A stretch of DNA of 64,000 bases, from assembly GCF_963662805.1 (NCBI RefSeq), contig NZ_OY759869.1:124001-188000 (forward strand), given 5' to 3'. Of this stretch, positions 1-8,823 are shown piece after piece (the stretch's first letter is position 1; the number at the start of each line of letters is the position of its first letter). Source of the stretch: an uncultured Cohaesibacter sp. Lineage in GTDB: Bacteria > Pseudomonadota > Alphaproteobacteria > Rhizobiales > Cohaesibacteraceae. The notes under the pieces were generated by a model. The model was given only the letters and a program-made list of their open reading frames with translations, ran no database searches and was not told the origin of the DNA. Made by a program: the position numbers and the translations under genes.

Positions 1-836
1 ATTCCGAGATCGGCGCTCGGGGCGACAACCATGGCGTTGTTGCCACCTAGCTCGAGGATGGAGCGACCAAAGCGATCGGCAACACGCGGGCCAACGGCGC
101 GACCCATGCGGGTGGAGCCGGTGGCTGAGATGATCGGGGCTTTGGGATTGTCGACGAGAGCTTCGCCAGCGGCCGGGCCGCCGATGACCAACTGGTGCAG
201 TCCTTCGGGCGCGGCATCGAATTTTGCGATCACGCGGGCCAGAATGGCCTCACAGGCAAGCGCCGTCAGCGGGGTTTTCTCGGACGGTTTCCAGACCACG
301 GCATCGCCACAGACCAGCGCAAGGCAGGTGTTCCACGACCAGACCGCGACGGGGAAGTTGAAGGCGGAAATGACGCCGCAGACTCCCATCGGATGCCAGG
401 TTTCCATCATGCGATGGCCGGGGCGTTCGGAAGCGATTGTCTTGCCGTAGAGCTGGCGAGACTGACCGACGGCGAAATCGCAGATGTCGATCATTTCCTG
501 CACCTCGCCAAGGCCTTCGGACAGGATCTTGCCAGCTTCGATGCTGACGAGGCGGCCAAGGGCTTCCTTGTGGGTGCGCAATTCTTCGCCGAGCAGACGG
601 ACGAGTTCACCGCGCACGGGAGCCGGGACGGTGCGCCATTTGAGATAGGCCTCATGGGCCGCGTCAACCGCGGCATTCATCGCGGCGGCGTCCTGTTCGG
701 TCACGTTGGCAATAAAGCTGCCATCAATCGGGCTGTTGACGACCAGCGAACCGGTCAGTAAATCGCCAGACACACCGAGCTTTTCAAGCAGGGCGCTGGT
801 TTCGTCATTGAGCGAAAGTTTCATGGAAACGTTCAT
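1..836 (-). CDS. amaB: ALDH7-type aldehyde dehydrogenase (aminoadipate semialdehyde dehydrogenase), C-terminus beyond left edge
   Basis: Family role: NAD(P)-dependent oxidation of L-2-aminoadipate 6-semialdehyde (piperideine-6-carboxylate), a step of lysine catabolism. The first 278 codons are in the window; the part with the catalytic Cys lies off the left edge. Visible are the FNFP block with the oxyanion-hole Asn near residue 160 and ELGGNNA with the general-base Glu near residue 262. The Asn-Asn after ELGG is typical of the ALDH7/antiquitin class rather than betaine or succinate-semialdehyde dehydrogenases. The start at 836 has TTGGAGAA a few bases upstream; an in-frame ATG at 824 is an alternative. 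It is divergent from an Lrp/AsnC regulator, a common pairing for amino-acid catabolic genes. The enzyme class is firm; the exact substrate is inferred from family resemblance. Confidence 0.85.
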   Translation of the reverse strand, partial: MNVSMKLSLNDETSALLEKLGVSGDLLTGSLVVNSPIDGSFIANVTEQDAAAMNAAVDAAHEAYLKWRTVPAPVRGELVRLLGEELRTHKEALGRLVSIEAGKILSEGLGEVQEMIDICDFAVGQSRQLYGKTIASERPGHRMMETWHPMGVCGVISAFNFPVAVWSWNTCLALVCGDAVVWKPSEKTPLTALACEAILARVIAKFDAAPEGLHQLVIGGPAAGEALVDNPKAPIISATGSTRMGRAVGPRVADRFGRSILELGGNNAMVVAPSADLG

Positions 837-1153
837 CGGATTCTCCAAGGAAGGTGTTCGGCCTGCCGTCTCGGGAGGTTGCGGCGTGCCTTTAAATTAT
901 TGATTTATATTTGTTATTTTCATGGGCTGGCCGATAGTATAATGATGTGATGCGTGGCGCGACAGAGGTGGCGAAGATGGTCGCTATAGATTGTCGGAAC
1001 ACTTTGGCAAATTGCCGGAATCTTGTGATAATGTGTCAGTTTGTAGTTTGCCCCTGATGGAAAATCATGAATAAGTGAGCTCAGCGCATGGGGCATCCGA
1101 GGGCAGAGAGGGCTAGACTGTGCGATGTCAAAACCAAACAGGGGAGATGCGTC
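837..1153. promoter_or_regulatory. divergent intergenic region between amaB and Lrp-type regulator
   Basis: This 317-base spacer holds no convincing ORF. It must carry the promoters of both divergent genes. The stretch from about 890 to 920 is almost pure A+T, unlike the GC-rich surroundings, and is the best place for Lrp/AsnC binding. No clear -35/-10 pair could be fixed. The regulatory role is inferred from the gene arrangement. Confidence 0.45.
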
Positions 1154-1645
1154 ATGCGGCGTGCGCTTGATGATCTTGATCGACAACTGATCCGACTGCT
1201 GCAGGCGGACGCCCGGCTGTCAACATCCGAAATCGGTCGCAAGCTGTCCGTTGCCCGTTCGACCGTGCATGAGCGCATCGAGCGTCTCAAGCGGGAAGGG
1301 GTGATCGACGGCTTCACCGTGCTGCTGAACAGCGATCCGCTGGACGCGCTCAACCGGGCGATCGTGTTTGTCGAGATCGATCCCAAGATGCAGGCGGCTA
1401 TCGTGCGCAAGCTGGAGGATTTTCCCGAGATTTCCTCCTGCTTCACGGTGAATGGCGCCTTCGATCTGGCGCTGATCGTGGAAATGCCGCAGCTTGAGGA
1501 TCTGGATGCCCTGCTTGATGAAATTGGTGAGATCGAGGGTGTGGCGCGGACGATGACCAACATCATTCTGGCCAAAAAGTTTGATCGCCGTCACACGCTG
1601 ATCAATGAGACGGCGAAGAAACTGTTCGGTCAGGAGCCGTTTTGA
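1154..1645 (+). CDS. Lrp/AsnC family transcriptional regulator
   Basis: A 163-residue protein with the normal Lrp/AsnC layout: an N-terminal winged helix-turn-helix (about residues 4-60, with the recognition segment around ARSTVHERI) and a C-terminal RAM ligand-binding and oligomerisation domain (about 70-150). An upstream in-frame ATG at 1088 exists, but the ATG at 1154 follows GGGGAGA with six bases of spacing and begins with the family-typical LDDLDRQLIRLL, so it was chosen. Its position head-to-head with an ALDH7 dehydrogenase suggests that it controls lysine or related amino-acid breakdown and probably its own promoter. The ligand cannot be read from sequence. Confidence 0.9.
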   Translation: MRRALDDLDRQLIRLLQADARLSTSEIGRKLSVARSTVHERIERLKREGVIDGFTVLLNSDPLDALNRAIVFVEIDPKMQAAIVRKLEDFPEISSCFTVNGAFDLALIVEMPQLEDLDALLDEIGEIEGVARTMTNIILAKKFDRRHTLINETAKKLFGQEPF

Positions 1646-1669
1646 GCCCTGACAGGGCTTTGGCGGCGC

Positions 1670-2446
1670 TCAGAACTTGTCTTTTCTCGTGCGGATTTCG
1701 GCGAAGACCTCCGGGTCTTCTGCTTCTGACATGCCGAGGGAATCCTTGATGTCCTGATGGTTCGCACGGATGAAGCTGTTGGTGGTCAGCTCTTCAAGGA
1801 TGCTGGTCGGGACGGTGGGCAGTCCCTTGGCGCGCAGCTCCCGAATGTCATTCACACGTTGCAGCAGCAGCTCATTGTCCGGCTCGATGGTCAGGCAGAA
1901 TTCGGCGTTGGCGAGCGTATATTCGTGGCCGCAGAAAACGGTTGTTTCCGGCGGCAGCTTGGCGAGCTTGTCGACTGAGAACCACATGTCACGCAAAGTG
2001 CCTTCAAAGACGCGGCCGCAGCCTAGGGCGAAAACCGTATCGCCGGTGAAGGCCAGTTCCGCGTCGGGGATCCAGTAGCTGATGTGATCGAGGGTGTGGC
2101 CGGGGGTGCCAAGACAATAGATAGTCACCGCGCCGAATTTGAATTTGTCGCCGTCTTCGACGCCATGGTCAATATGCCCGATCTTCTCCCGGCTCATCTC
2201 CGGTCCCCAGACTGCCGCTCCGGTTGCAGCCTTGATTGCTGCGAGGCCGCCGACATGATCATGGTGATGATGGGTGATGAGAATGTGTGTCAGCGTCCAG
2301 CCGGTTTCTTGAAGGGCGGCCATGATCGGGCCTTCTTCGGGGGCATCGACCAACAGGGTGACATTCTCCTCCGGATCGTGGGCGAGAACCGCATAATTGT
2401 CGGACAGGCAAGGAATGAGTTTGGTTACGAGTGCATGTTTTGTCAC
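1670..2446 (-). CDS. gloB: hydroxyacylglutathione hydrolase (glyoxalase II)
   Basis: Hydrolyses S-lactoylglutathione to D-lactate and glutathione, the second step of methylglyoxal detoxification in the cytoplasm. It is a metallo-beta-lactamase fold protein: the metal-binding THHHHDHVGG motif is at residues 58-67, further metal ligands are GTPGHT and the central Asp in the AFTGDTVF block, and a C-terminal HAGH-like substrate domain follows. Length 258 residues matches the family. The start is a GTG at 2446 preceded by GGGGAGAAA; a longer open frame upstream has no family similarity. It is divergent from a SAM-dependent methyltransferase at 2699, a pairing that I believe recurs in alphaproteobacteria. 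Confidence 0.93.
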   Translation of the reverse strand: MTKHALVTKLIPCLSDNYAVLAHDPEENVTLLVDAPEEGPIMAALQETGWTLTHILITHHHHDHVGGLAAIKAATGAAVWGPEMSREKIGHIDHGVEDGDKFKFGAVTIYCLGTPGHTLDHISYWIPDAELAFTGDTVFALGCGRVFEGTLRDMWFSVDKLAKLPPETTVFCGHEYTLANAEFCLTIEPDNELLLQRVNDIRELRAKGLPTVPTSILEELTTNSFIRANHQDIKDSLGMSEAEDPEVFAEIRTRKDKF

Positions 2447-2698
2447 GCGGTCTTTCTCCCCGGGATTGGCCGGTTTTGTCGTTTGGCGGAGTGTTGCACA
2501 GATTATAACGTTTCTGTAGTGAAAATATGTTTTTCTGATCTCACCTCCCATCCTTGCCAACAGGGCGAGGCGAGGTGGCAATCGCTGTCGGCAAGGGTTG
2601 GAATCGGCGACTGTCGGTGCCACATTAGAGAGATGACAGGAGCCGAAAGGCGCTTGGCGCGCTTGCGGGCCGGGCATGGCGACCAAAAGTGAGCGCGC

Positions 2699-3514
2699 AT
2701 GTTTCTTGATGTACTTGATTTGCGGAATTTCTACGCCCAGCCACTCGGCGGGGTGACTGCGCAGCACATCAATCTCGGAATTCGCCAGCATTGGCCAAAC
2801 CTCAACGGCCTGACTGTTCTTGGTATGGGCTATGCGCCACCCTATCTCAGAGAGCTGCGGGGAGAGGCCGAGCGCACCCTGTCGCTGATGCCAGCCCAGC
2901 AAGGGGCGGTCTATTGGCCCTCCACGGGGGCATCCCTGACCAGTCTGGTTGATGCCAATGCGCTGCCGCTACCCGATTCCTGCATTGACCGGATCCTGCT
3001 TGTTCACATGCTCGAGCTCGTTGACAATCCGGCAGATCATCTCAGGGAGATCTGGCGGGTGCTGACACCGGGCGGGCGATTGCTCGTTGTCGTTCCAAAC
3101 CGTCGCGGCGTCTGGGCGCGTCTGGAGCATTCCCCCTTTGCCTATGGTCGTCCCTTCTCGAAAGGGCAGCTCACCCATCTCATGCGGGATACGATGTTCA
3201 CACCCGTGCGCTGGAGCGAGGCTCTCCATTTCGGACCCTTCAAGGGGCGTGGCTATTTCGGCTCGGCCCGGCTGTGGGAGAAGATTGGTAAGCGTTGCTG
3301 GCCCGCCTTTGCCGGTGTGCATATTGTCGAGGCGACAAAGCTGATGCGTCAGGCCCTGCCGGCGCAGGAGGCCAATGTGTTGCAGTCGAGCTTCCGGCCG
3401 GTCTTCCTGCCGGTGCCCCATCTTCCCAACAGCTATCCGGGTGCGGGCATCCGCAATCCCTTCTTCGATTGGCAGGGCGAGCGAAACTGGCGGGATCCGG
3501 ACCCTCAGGCCTGA
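2699..3514 (+). CDS. class I SAM-dependent methyltransferase
   Basis: A 271-residue protein with a methyltransferase domain in the middle. After a motif-I-like segment (TVLGMGYAPPYL), the SAM fold shows an acidic loop (ALPLPDSCIDRILLVHMLEL, about residues 90-109) and the post-motif block EIWRVLTPGGRLLVVVPN typical of Methyltransf_11 enzymes. The substrate cannot be told from sequence. It is divergent from gloB and convergent with metW, from which its stop is only 17 bases away. The ribosome-binding site at 2699 is weak, so a slightly different start is possible. Glutathione-related or small-molecule methylation would be a guess from context only. Confidence 0.85.
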   Translation: MFLDVLDLRNFYAQPLGGVTAQHINLGIRQHWPNLNGLTVLGMGYAPPYLRELRGEAERTLSLMPAQQGAVYWPSTGASLTSLVDANALPLPDSCIDRILLVHMLELVDNPADHLREIWRVLTPGGRLLVVVPNRRGVWARLEHSPFAYGRPFSKGQLTHLMRDTMFTPVRWSEALHFGPFKGRGYFGSARLWEKIGKRCWPAFAGVHIVEATKLMRQALPAQEANVLQSSFRPVFLPVPHLPNSYPGAGIRNPFFDWQGERNWRDPDPQA

Positions 3515-3531
3515 CGGATTTTGGCCCGAGA

Positions 3532-4197
3532 TTATTTGGCTTGGGGATCGCGGCTCAACAGGAAGATGGCCTGTTCGGCAAACAGGTTCCAGAACCACCA
3601 TGGGGCGCTGAAGGAAATGCGCTCGCCATTGCCCTGCAAGCCATGCGCCTTCTCGATGACGGCGTTGGTCTCCTTGCACAGATTGACGAAATCGCGAACC
3701 GTACAGAAGTGAATGTTGGGCGTGTCGTACCAGCTGTAGGGCAGATAGTCGTTGACCGGCATGCGGCCATGGAACATCAGGTCCGAGCGGACGCGCCAAT
3801 GTCCGAAGTTTGGAAAGGACACGATGGCCTTGGAGCCGATGCGCAGGAGATGCTCGAGCACATTGCGCGGATTGCGGGTCGCCTGAATGGTCTGGCTGAG
3901 GATCACATAGTCGAAACTGTTGTCCGGATAGTAGATCAGATCCTCGTCCGCATCGCCCTGAATGACCGACAGACCACGGGCCACGCATTTGTTGACGCCG
4001 CGCTGGGACAGCTCGATGCCGCGCCCCTCGACGTTGCACTGATCGCGCAGCATTTCCAGCAGTCCGCCGTCGTCGCTGCCCACGTCGAGCACGCGGGAGC
4101 CCGGCTCCACCATGCCTGCGACGAGTTCAAAGTCGATGCGGGTGTTGTCTGCCCGTCCGCCCACGATGAGAGCTTTCTTGTCGGTCTCTGAGGTCAT
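3532..4197 (-). CDS. metW: methionine biosynthesis protein MetW
   Basis: A 221-residue protein with a SAM-methyltransferase-like fold: motif I RVLDVGSDDGG is at residues 35-45, followed by SFDYVILSQTIQ and a C-terminal W-rich segment. MetW proteins are required with MetX for homoserine acylation in bacteria where the pair is linked. The start ATG overlaps the metX stop in an ATGA junction, so metX-metW is a translationally coupled two-gene operon. The gene is convergent with the methyltransferase at 2699-3514. The methionine role follows from established MetX-MetW linkage; a methyl-transfer activity is not implied. Confidence 0.93.
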   Translation of the reverse strand: MTSETDKKALIVGGRADNTRIDFELVAGMVEPGSRVLDVGSDDGGLLEMLRDQCNVEGRGIELSQRGVNKCVARGLSVIQGDADEDLIYYPDNSFDYVILSQTIQATRNPRNVLEHLLRIGSKAIVSFPNFGHWRVRSDLMFHGRMPVNDYLPYSWYDTPNIHFCTVRDFVNLCKETNAVIEKAHGLQGNGERISFSAPWWFWNLFAEQAIFLLSRDPQAK

Positions 4198-5441
4198 TGT
4201 CCGCTCTCTCCATCGGTCCCGGTTTTGCCCGGTGCGGCGAAGCTGAGATTGTAGTCACGGGCCGCTGCATTGAGGAAGCCATCGACCGCATCGAAGAATT
4301 CGGGTTCCTCAAGCAGGAAGGCGTCATGGCCCTTGTCGGTTTCGATCTCGACAAAGCTCACCGAAGCCCCTGCCGCATTGAGGGCATGGACGAGCAGGCG
4401 GCTGCCAGAGGTCGGATAGTGCCAGTCAGAGGTGAAGGAGACCAGACAGACGCGCGGGGTCTTGCGGTTGAAGGCCTTTGCCAACTGTCCGCCATAGTCT
4501 GCCGCGATGTCGAAATAATCCATTGCGCGCGTGACATAGAGGTAGGAGTTGGCGTCGAAGCGGTCAACGAAGGTCATGCCCTGATGGCGAAGGTAGCTCT
4601 CGATCTGGAAATCGGCATCAAAGGAAAAGGTCTTCGCATCGCGATTCTGCAGATTGCGGCCGAACTTGCTCTGCAGCGACTGCTCGGACATGTAGGTGAC
4701 ATGGGCGGCCATGCGCGCAACGGACAGGCCCTTGCGCGGCGTGGTGCCGAGTTCGAGATAGCGTCCGCCATGCCATTCCGGATCAGCCATCACGGCCTGC
4801 CGTCCGACCTCGTAGAAGGCTATATTCTGCGAAGTATGGTGCGGCGCGGTGGCGATGAAGACGGCCGACGCGCAGAGTTCGGGATATTCCGAGGCCCACT
4901 GGATGGCCTGCATGCCACCCATGGAGCCGCCGATGACGCTGAAAAGTTTTTCGATGCCCAGATGTTTGATGAGCATGGTCTGGGCGCGCACCATGTCACG
5001 GATCGTGATGACCGGTAGCTCGAGGCCATAGGCCTTGCCGGTTTCTGGGTTGATCGAGGCGGGTCCTGTGGAGCCGGAGCAGCCACCCAGCACGTTCGAG
5101 CAGATGACGAAGTAGCGATCGGTATCGATGGGTTTGCCCGGTCCGATCAGGGCTGACCACCAGCCCTGCTTGCCCGTCACGGGAGATTGTGAGGCGGCAT
5201 ATTGGTCGCCGGTCAGGGCGTGGCAGGCGAGGATCGCATTGCTGCGGTCCTCGTTGAGGGTGCCGTATGTCTCGTAAGCGATGGTGAAGGGGCTGAGGGT
5301 GACGCCAGCATCCAGCTCAAGCGGCTCGTCCGGGCCGAATGTGACGCTCTGGCTCGAGGGAGAGCGTGCCTCGTGCAGGGCCAGATCTTCCGTTTCGCCC
5401 ACGGTGCTGTCGTTGTCTTTGGTGTCCGTGGGGTCGGTCAT
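4194..5441 (-). CDS. metX: homoserine O-acetyltransferase
   Basis: Acylates homoserine using acyl-CoA, the committing step of methionine synthesis. It is an alpha/beta hydrolase of 415 residues. The nucleophile elbow GGSMGGMQ puts the catalytic Ser at residue 173; the acid is the Asp in FTSDWHYP and the His is in DKGHDAF near the C-terminus. The early block CHALTGDQYA is family-typical. The first 30 residues are a poorly conserved acidic extension. It overlaps metW by four bases. The upstream leader (5442-5600) contains a possible promoter and three hairpins. Whether acetyl or succinyl is the donor is not certain from sequence, but the MetX family normally uses acetyl-CoA. Confidence 0.95.
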   Translation of the reverse strand: MTDPTDTKDNDSTVGETEDLALHEARSPSSQSVTFGPDEPLELDAGVTLSPFTIAYETYGTLNEDRSNAILACHALTGDQYAASQSPVTGKQGWWSALIGPGKPIDTDRYFVICSNVLGGCSGSTGPASINPETGKAYGLELPVITIRDMVRAQTMLIKHLGIEKLFSVIGGSMGGMQAIQWASEYPELCASAVFIATAPHHTSQNIAFYEVGRQAVMADPEWHGGRYLELGTTPRKGLSVARMAAHVTYMSEQSLQSKFGRNLQNRDAKTFSFDADFQIESYLRHQGMTFVDRFDANSYLYVTRAMDYFDIAADYGGQLAKAFNRKTPRVCLVSFTSDWHYPTSGSRLLVHALNAAGASVSFVEIETDKGHDAFLLEEPEFFDAVDGFLNAAARDYNLSFAAPGKTGTDGESGQ

Positions 5442-5471
5442 GGCAATCCTCGAGCATCCTTCGCATGCAGA

Positions 5472-5581
5472 TTTCGTGTGATAGCGAAACAGCGCAGGCT
5501 AAGATGCGCTTCCTCCTTGTCCTCATTTATGCGGGACAATGTGTATTTCTCGTAGCTAGGCACGGACAGGGGCGCTGTCAA
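5472..5581 (-). promoter_or_regulatory. metX leader: candidate promoter and three hairpins
   Basis: On the minus strand a TTGACA (5576-5581) is followed after 17 bases by a poor -10 (TAGCTA, 5553-5558). The transcript leader then contains three short inverted repeats: TTGTCC/GGACAA (5517-5539), GCGCA/TGCGC (5492-5509) and TTTCG/CGAAA (5472-5489). Genes for this step in alphaproteobacteria are often preceded by SAM-II riboswitches, but the conserved SAM-II core was not recognised here. A regulatory role is inference. Confidence 0.35.
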
Positions 5582-5663
5582 ATGTTTTCTTTGCTTTTCT
5601 TCTCCGCGTTTTTTATGAATGGTTGCCAAATGATAAGGCGAAATAATCTGTTCAGGACCTGCC

Positions 5664-6500
5664 ATGAGTGAAAGTTCCAAGGAGCGCGAAGGTGCCGATG
5701 CACCGACGCTGGATGAATTGCGGCAACGGATCGACCGGATCGACGAGGTGATCCATCGGTCCCTGATCGAGCGCAGCGAAATCGTCAAAGCCCTGATTGC
5801 GGTCAAACGGACCGACAAGCCGGGGGCGGCCTTCCGTCCGGGCAGAGAAGTGGACATGATGCGCCGTCTTGTCGGGCGTCATCGCGGGATCCTGCCGATC
5901 ACCACGGTCGAGCATATCTGGCGCGAGATCATTGCCACCTTCACCCACATGCAGGCGCCGTATGACGTGGTGGTTGCGCCGGGGGCAGCCTTGCGCGACG
6001 TTGCGCGCTTCTATTTCGGCTTTACGGTCGGGTTCAAGGAGGCCGTGAGCCCCGAAACGGTGATCAACGATGTGCGAGCCGGAGAAGGCTCGGTGCTCGG
6101 GGTTGTCGGGCTGAAAGACGTCTCTGACACGCCGTGGTGGCTGACGCTGGCAAGCGACGGGGTGCAGGTCATTGCCCGCTTGCCGGTGATCCGGCAGGAG
6201 GGACGCCCGGTCGACACGGACGCGGTGGTGCTGTCCATGCCGCTGATGGATACCACTGTGCCGGACATGCATCTGGTGGCGCTTGCCGCCTCGAGCCTTG
6301 AAGGCGCAGATGATGCCATCCGCGCCGTCGGCGGGACGGTGCTGTCGACCTGTGCCGTTAAGGATCGGGTGGAAATTCTCACGGCGATGCCGTTCTCGGT
6401 GGGGGATTTCAAGATCGAACGCCTGACCGAGCTTGCCGTCAATCCGCTGGTCATCCGGGGCAACGTGGGCGGCTACTGGACGCCGATCACCCTGTCCTGA
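5664..6500 (+). CDS. chorismate mutase with C-terminal extension
   Basis: Converts chorismate to prephenate, feeding phenylalanine and tyrosine synthesis. The N-terminal 15-95 residues form an all-helical CM_2 (AroQ) domain: LDELRQRIDRIDEVIHRSL, then VKALIAVKR and a downstream GREVDMMRRL segment, the usual spacing of active-site Arg and Lys residues. The remaining roughly 180 residues look like the vestigial prephenate-dehydratase-type region found in Rhizobiales proteins annotated simply as chorismate mutase. It heads an apparent operon with hisC and tyrC. The start ATG at 5664 is well placed. It is divergent from metX across a 222-base spacer. Confidence 0.9.
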   Translation: MSESSKEREGADAPTLDELRQRIDRIDEVIHRSLIERSEIVKALIAVKRTDKPGAAFRPGREVDMMRRLVGRHRGILPITTVEHIWREIIATFTHMQAPYDVVVAPGAALRDVARFYFGFTVGFKEAVSPETVINDVRAGEGSVLGVVGLKDVSDTPWWLTLASDGVQVIARLPVIRQEGRPVDTDAVVLSMPLMDTTVPDMHLVALAASSLEGADDAIRAVGGTVLSTCAVKDRVEILTAMPFSVGDFKIERLTELAVNPLVIRGNVGGYWTPITLS

Positions 6501-6645
6501 TTGCCGTGACAGTTTGGCGAGAGACCAAATTGCGACATAGCTGTCATGAAATTCATTGAACCAAGGCTTTTCTCTTGAATGGGCCGTGAGCTTGGCTGTA
6601 AGACTGGCCGAGCCAAAAACAACAAGAAAGTGCAGGAGTGCAGCC

Positions 6646-7761
6646 ATGTCTCTGAAGCAAGAGCCAGTGCGTCCGAAGCCCCGCGACTGTGTGACCGGGA
6701 TCCCTCTTTACGTTCCGGGCAAGAGCAAAGCCAATGGCAACGGTCGCGTTCACAAGCTGTCGTCGAATGAAAGCCCGCTGGGGGCCAGCCCCAAGGCGGT
6801 TGATGCCTATCGCCAGATGGCAGGACAGCTTGAGCTTTATCCGGACGGCGGCAGCAACTCCTTGCGTGATGCAATTGCAGAGGTCCATGGCGTCCATCCC
6901 GAGCGCGTTCTTTGCGGTGCCGGGTCGGATGAGGTTCTGAGCCTGCTTGCCAATGCCTATCTGGAAAGCGGTGATGAGGCCATCTATTGCGAGCATGGCT
7001 TCCTGATGTATCCGATTGCCATTCAGGCCGCCGGGGCAACCCCTGTCGTTGCCATGGAAAAGGATCTGACCACCGATGTGGATGCCATCCTTGCGGCTGT
7101 GACCGACAAGACGAAGATGGTTTTTCTGGCCAACCCGAACAACCCGACGGGCACCTACCTGCCGTTCTCCGAAGTACGCCGTTTGCACAAGGGGTTGCCG
7201 GGCAATGTAATTCTGGTGCTTGATGCCGCCTACGCGGAATATGTCACCAGCACCGACTACGAGGCCGGGATCGAGCTTGCTGGCAGTTCCGAGAATGTCG
7301 TAATGACCCGCACCTATTCCAAGATCTACGGGCTTGCCAGCCTGCGCCTTGGCTGGTGCTATGGTCCTCAGGCCATTATCGATGCCATGAACCGCATTCG
7401 TGGTCCGTTCAACGTGTCCGGTCCGGCTCAGTCTGCCGGTATCGCTGCCATTCGTGATCAGGAATTCGTGCGCTCTGCGGTCGAGCATAACAGCGAATGG
7501 CTGCCGAAGGTGACGAAGGCTCTTGAAGGCATCGGCCTCAAGGTGACCCCGAGTGTGGCCAACTTCATCCTCATTCACTTCCCCGAAGTGCCCGGCAAGA
7601 CAGCAGCTGAGGCTGACAAATATCTGCTTGATCATGGCTGCGTGCTGCGGCAGGTCGATAGCTATAATCTGCCCAACTCGCTGCGGATGACCATCGGCAC
7701 GAAAGAGGCTTGTGAAGACGTGATTGCGACCCTGACCAAATTCCTGAACGGGGCGCACTGA
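6646..7761 (+). CDS. hisC: histidinol-phosphate / aromatic aminotransferase
   Basis: PLP-dependent class I/II aminotransferase of 371 residues. The cofactor Lys is residue 226 in the TYSKIYGLASLRLGW block; ANPNNPTGT and the SSNESPLG substrate segment are family-typical. HisC proteins convert imidazole-acetol phosphate to histidinol phosphate and often also transaminate aromatic keto acids. Placement between chorismate mutase and a TyrA-type dehydrogenase suggests an aromatic amino-acid role here. The ATG at 6646 was chosen because AGGAG lies seven bases upstream; the frame stays open further upstream without similarity. Its stop TGA overlaps the ATG of tyrC by one base. Confidence 0.93.
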   Translation: MSLKQEPVRPKPRDCVTGIPLYVPGKSKANGNGRVHKLSSNESPLGASPKAVDAYRQMAGQLELYPDGGSNSLRDAIAEVHGVHPERVLCGAGSDEVLSLLANAYLESGDEAIYCEHGFLMYPIAIQAAGATPVVAMEKDLTTDVDAILAAVTDKTKMVFLANPNNPTGTYLPFSEVRRLHKGLPGNVILVLDAAYAEYVTSTDYEAGIELAGSSENVVMTRTYSKIYGLASLRLGWCYGPQAIIDAMNRIRGPFNVSGPAQSAGIAAIRDQEFVRSAVEHNSEWLPKVTKALEGIGLKVTPSVANFILIHFPEVPGKTAAEADKYLLDHGCVLRQVDSYNLPNSLRMTIGTKEACEDVIATLTKFLNGAH

Positions 7762-8735
7762 TGTCTGATTTTATGTTCCAGCGCATGGCCCTCATCGGCA
7801 TCGGCCTGTTGGGGTCCTCGATTGCTCTTGCAGCGCGACAACGGGGTCTGGTGGATCATATCGCCATCACCACCCGTTCGGAGGCGACGCTTCATCGGGC
7901 CGAGGAACTTGGGCTGGGGGACAGTTATCACATCAATTCCGTCGATGCGGTCAAGGATGCGGACCTGATCATTGTCTGCACGCCCGTGGGGGCCTGCGAG
8001 GCTGTGGCCAAGGCCATTGCGCCGCATCTTCAGCCGGGTGCCATCGTGACCGATGTGGGCTCGGTGAAGGCTTCTGTCGTGCGGCAGATGCAGCCTCATC
8101 TTCCCGGAAATGTGCATTTCGTGCCCAGCCATCCCATCGCGGGGACCGAGCATTCCGGCCCGGATGCGGGCTTTGCCGAGCTGTTCATCAATCGCTGGTG
8201 CATTCTGACGCCCCCCGAGGGGACAGATGAAGTGGCAGTCGAGACACTGCATGCCTTCTGGACCGCGCTTGGCTCCAATGTCGAGATGATGGACCCGCAT
8301 CACCATGACAACGTTCTGGCGATCACGTCCCATCTGCCGCACCTGATTGCCTACAACATTGTCGGCACGGCTTCGGATCTCGAGCTGGTCACGAACTCGG
8401 AAGTGATCAAATATTCGGCTGGTGGTTTCAGGGATTTCACGCGTCTTGCCGCCTCCGATCCGACCATGTGGCGCGATGTCTTCCTGCACAACAAGGAAGC
8501 GGCGCTGGAAATGCTCGGTCGGTTCAGCGAGGATCTGACAGCCTTGCAGCGCGCCATTCGCTGGGAAGACGGGGACAAGCTGTTTGAGCTGTTCTCCCGC
8601 ACCCGCTCGATCCGGCGCAGCATTATCGATGCCGGGCAGGAAGTGGATGTTTCGGACTTTGGTCGTCATCTCAGGGACGGGGAAACCCACGCCAAGACCC
8701 TCAACCGGGACGATCACGAATATACCGGCAGCTGA
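7761..8735 (+). CDS. tyrC: prephenate/arogenate dehydrogenase
   Basis: NAD(P)-dependent oxidative decarboxylation of prephenate and/or arogenate on the way to tyrosine. A 324-residue TyrA-family protein: the Rossmann motif GIGLLGSS is at residues 12-19, DVGSVK and the catalytic region HPIAGTEHSGP are about 95-130, followed by the helical dimerisation domain with TSHLPHLIAY. There is no fused chorismate mutase, consistent with the separate mutase gene two positions upstream. It is coupled to hisC by a one-base TGA/ATG overlap and is the last gene of the operon, ended by the strong hairpin at 8761-8794. Confidence 0.93.
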   Translation: MSDFMFQRMALIGIGLLGSSIALAARQRGLVDHIAITTRSEATLHRAEELGLGDSYHINSVDAVKDADLIIVCTPVGACEAVAKAIAPHLQPGAIVTDVGSVKASVVRQMQPHLPGNVHFVPSHPIAGTEHSGPDAGFAELFINRWCILTPPEGTDEVAVETLHAFWTALGSNVEMMDPHHHDNVLAITSHLPHLIAYNIVGTASDLELVTNSEVIKYSAGGFRDFTRLAASDPTMWRDVFLHNKEAALEMLGRFSEDLTALQRAIRWEDGDKLFELFSRTRSIRRSIIDAGQEVDVSDFGRHLRDGETHAKTLNRDDHEYTGS

Positions 8736-8760
8736 CCGGCTTGCCGTCATCAATCAAAAA

Positions 8761-8794
8761 AGGGCGCCCGCATCGAATGCGGGCGCCCTTTTTG
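8761..8794. terminator. strong bidirectional rho-independent terminator
   Basis: A perfect 13-bp inverted repeat (8761-8773 with 8777-8789) around a CGA loop is flanked by A5 on the left and T5 on the right. It therefore works for tyrC on the plus strand and for the convergent DUF2125 gene on the minus strand. Confidence 0.95.
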
Positions 8795-8823
8795 TTAGGG
8801 TGAAACGTCGGTCGGGCAGGCCT

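Noticed and set aside
2969..4039. 356-codon open frame on the minus strand over the methyltransferase and metW
   Set aside because: It is a long high-GC shadow: it runs antisense to the methyltransferase and overlaps metW in another frame, and has no family similarity.
5442..5663. SAM-II riboswitch upstream of metX
   Set aside because: The conserved core sequence and pairing pattern of SAM-II were not found; only generic hairpins are present.
6553..7758. 401-codon open frame antisense to hisC
   Set aside because: It mirrors the hisC frame almost exactly, has no recognisable protein features, and its upstream region has no ribosome-binding site.
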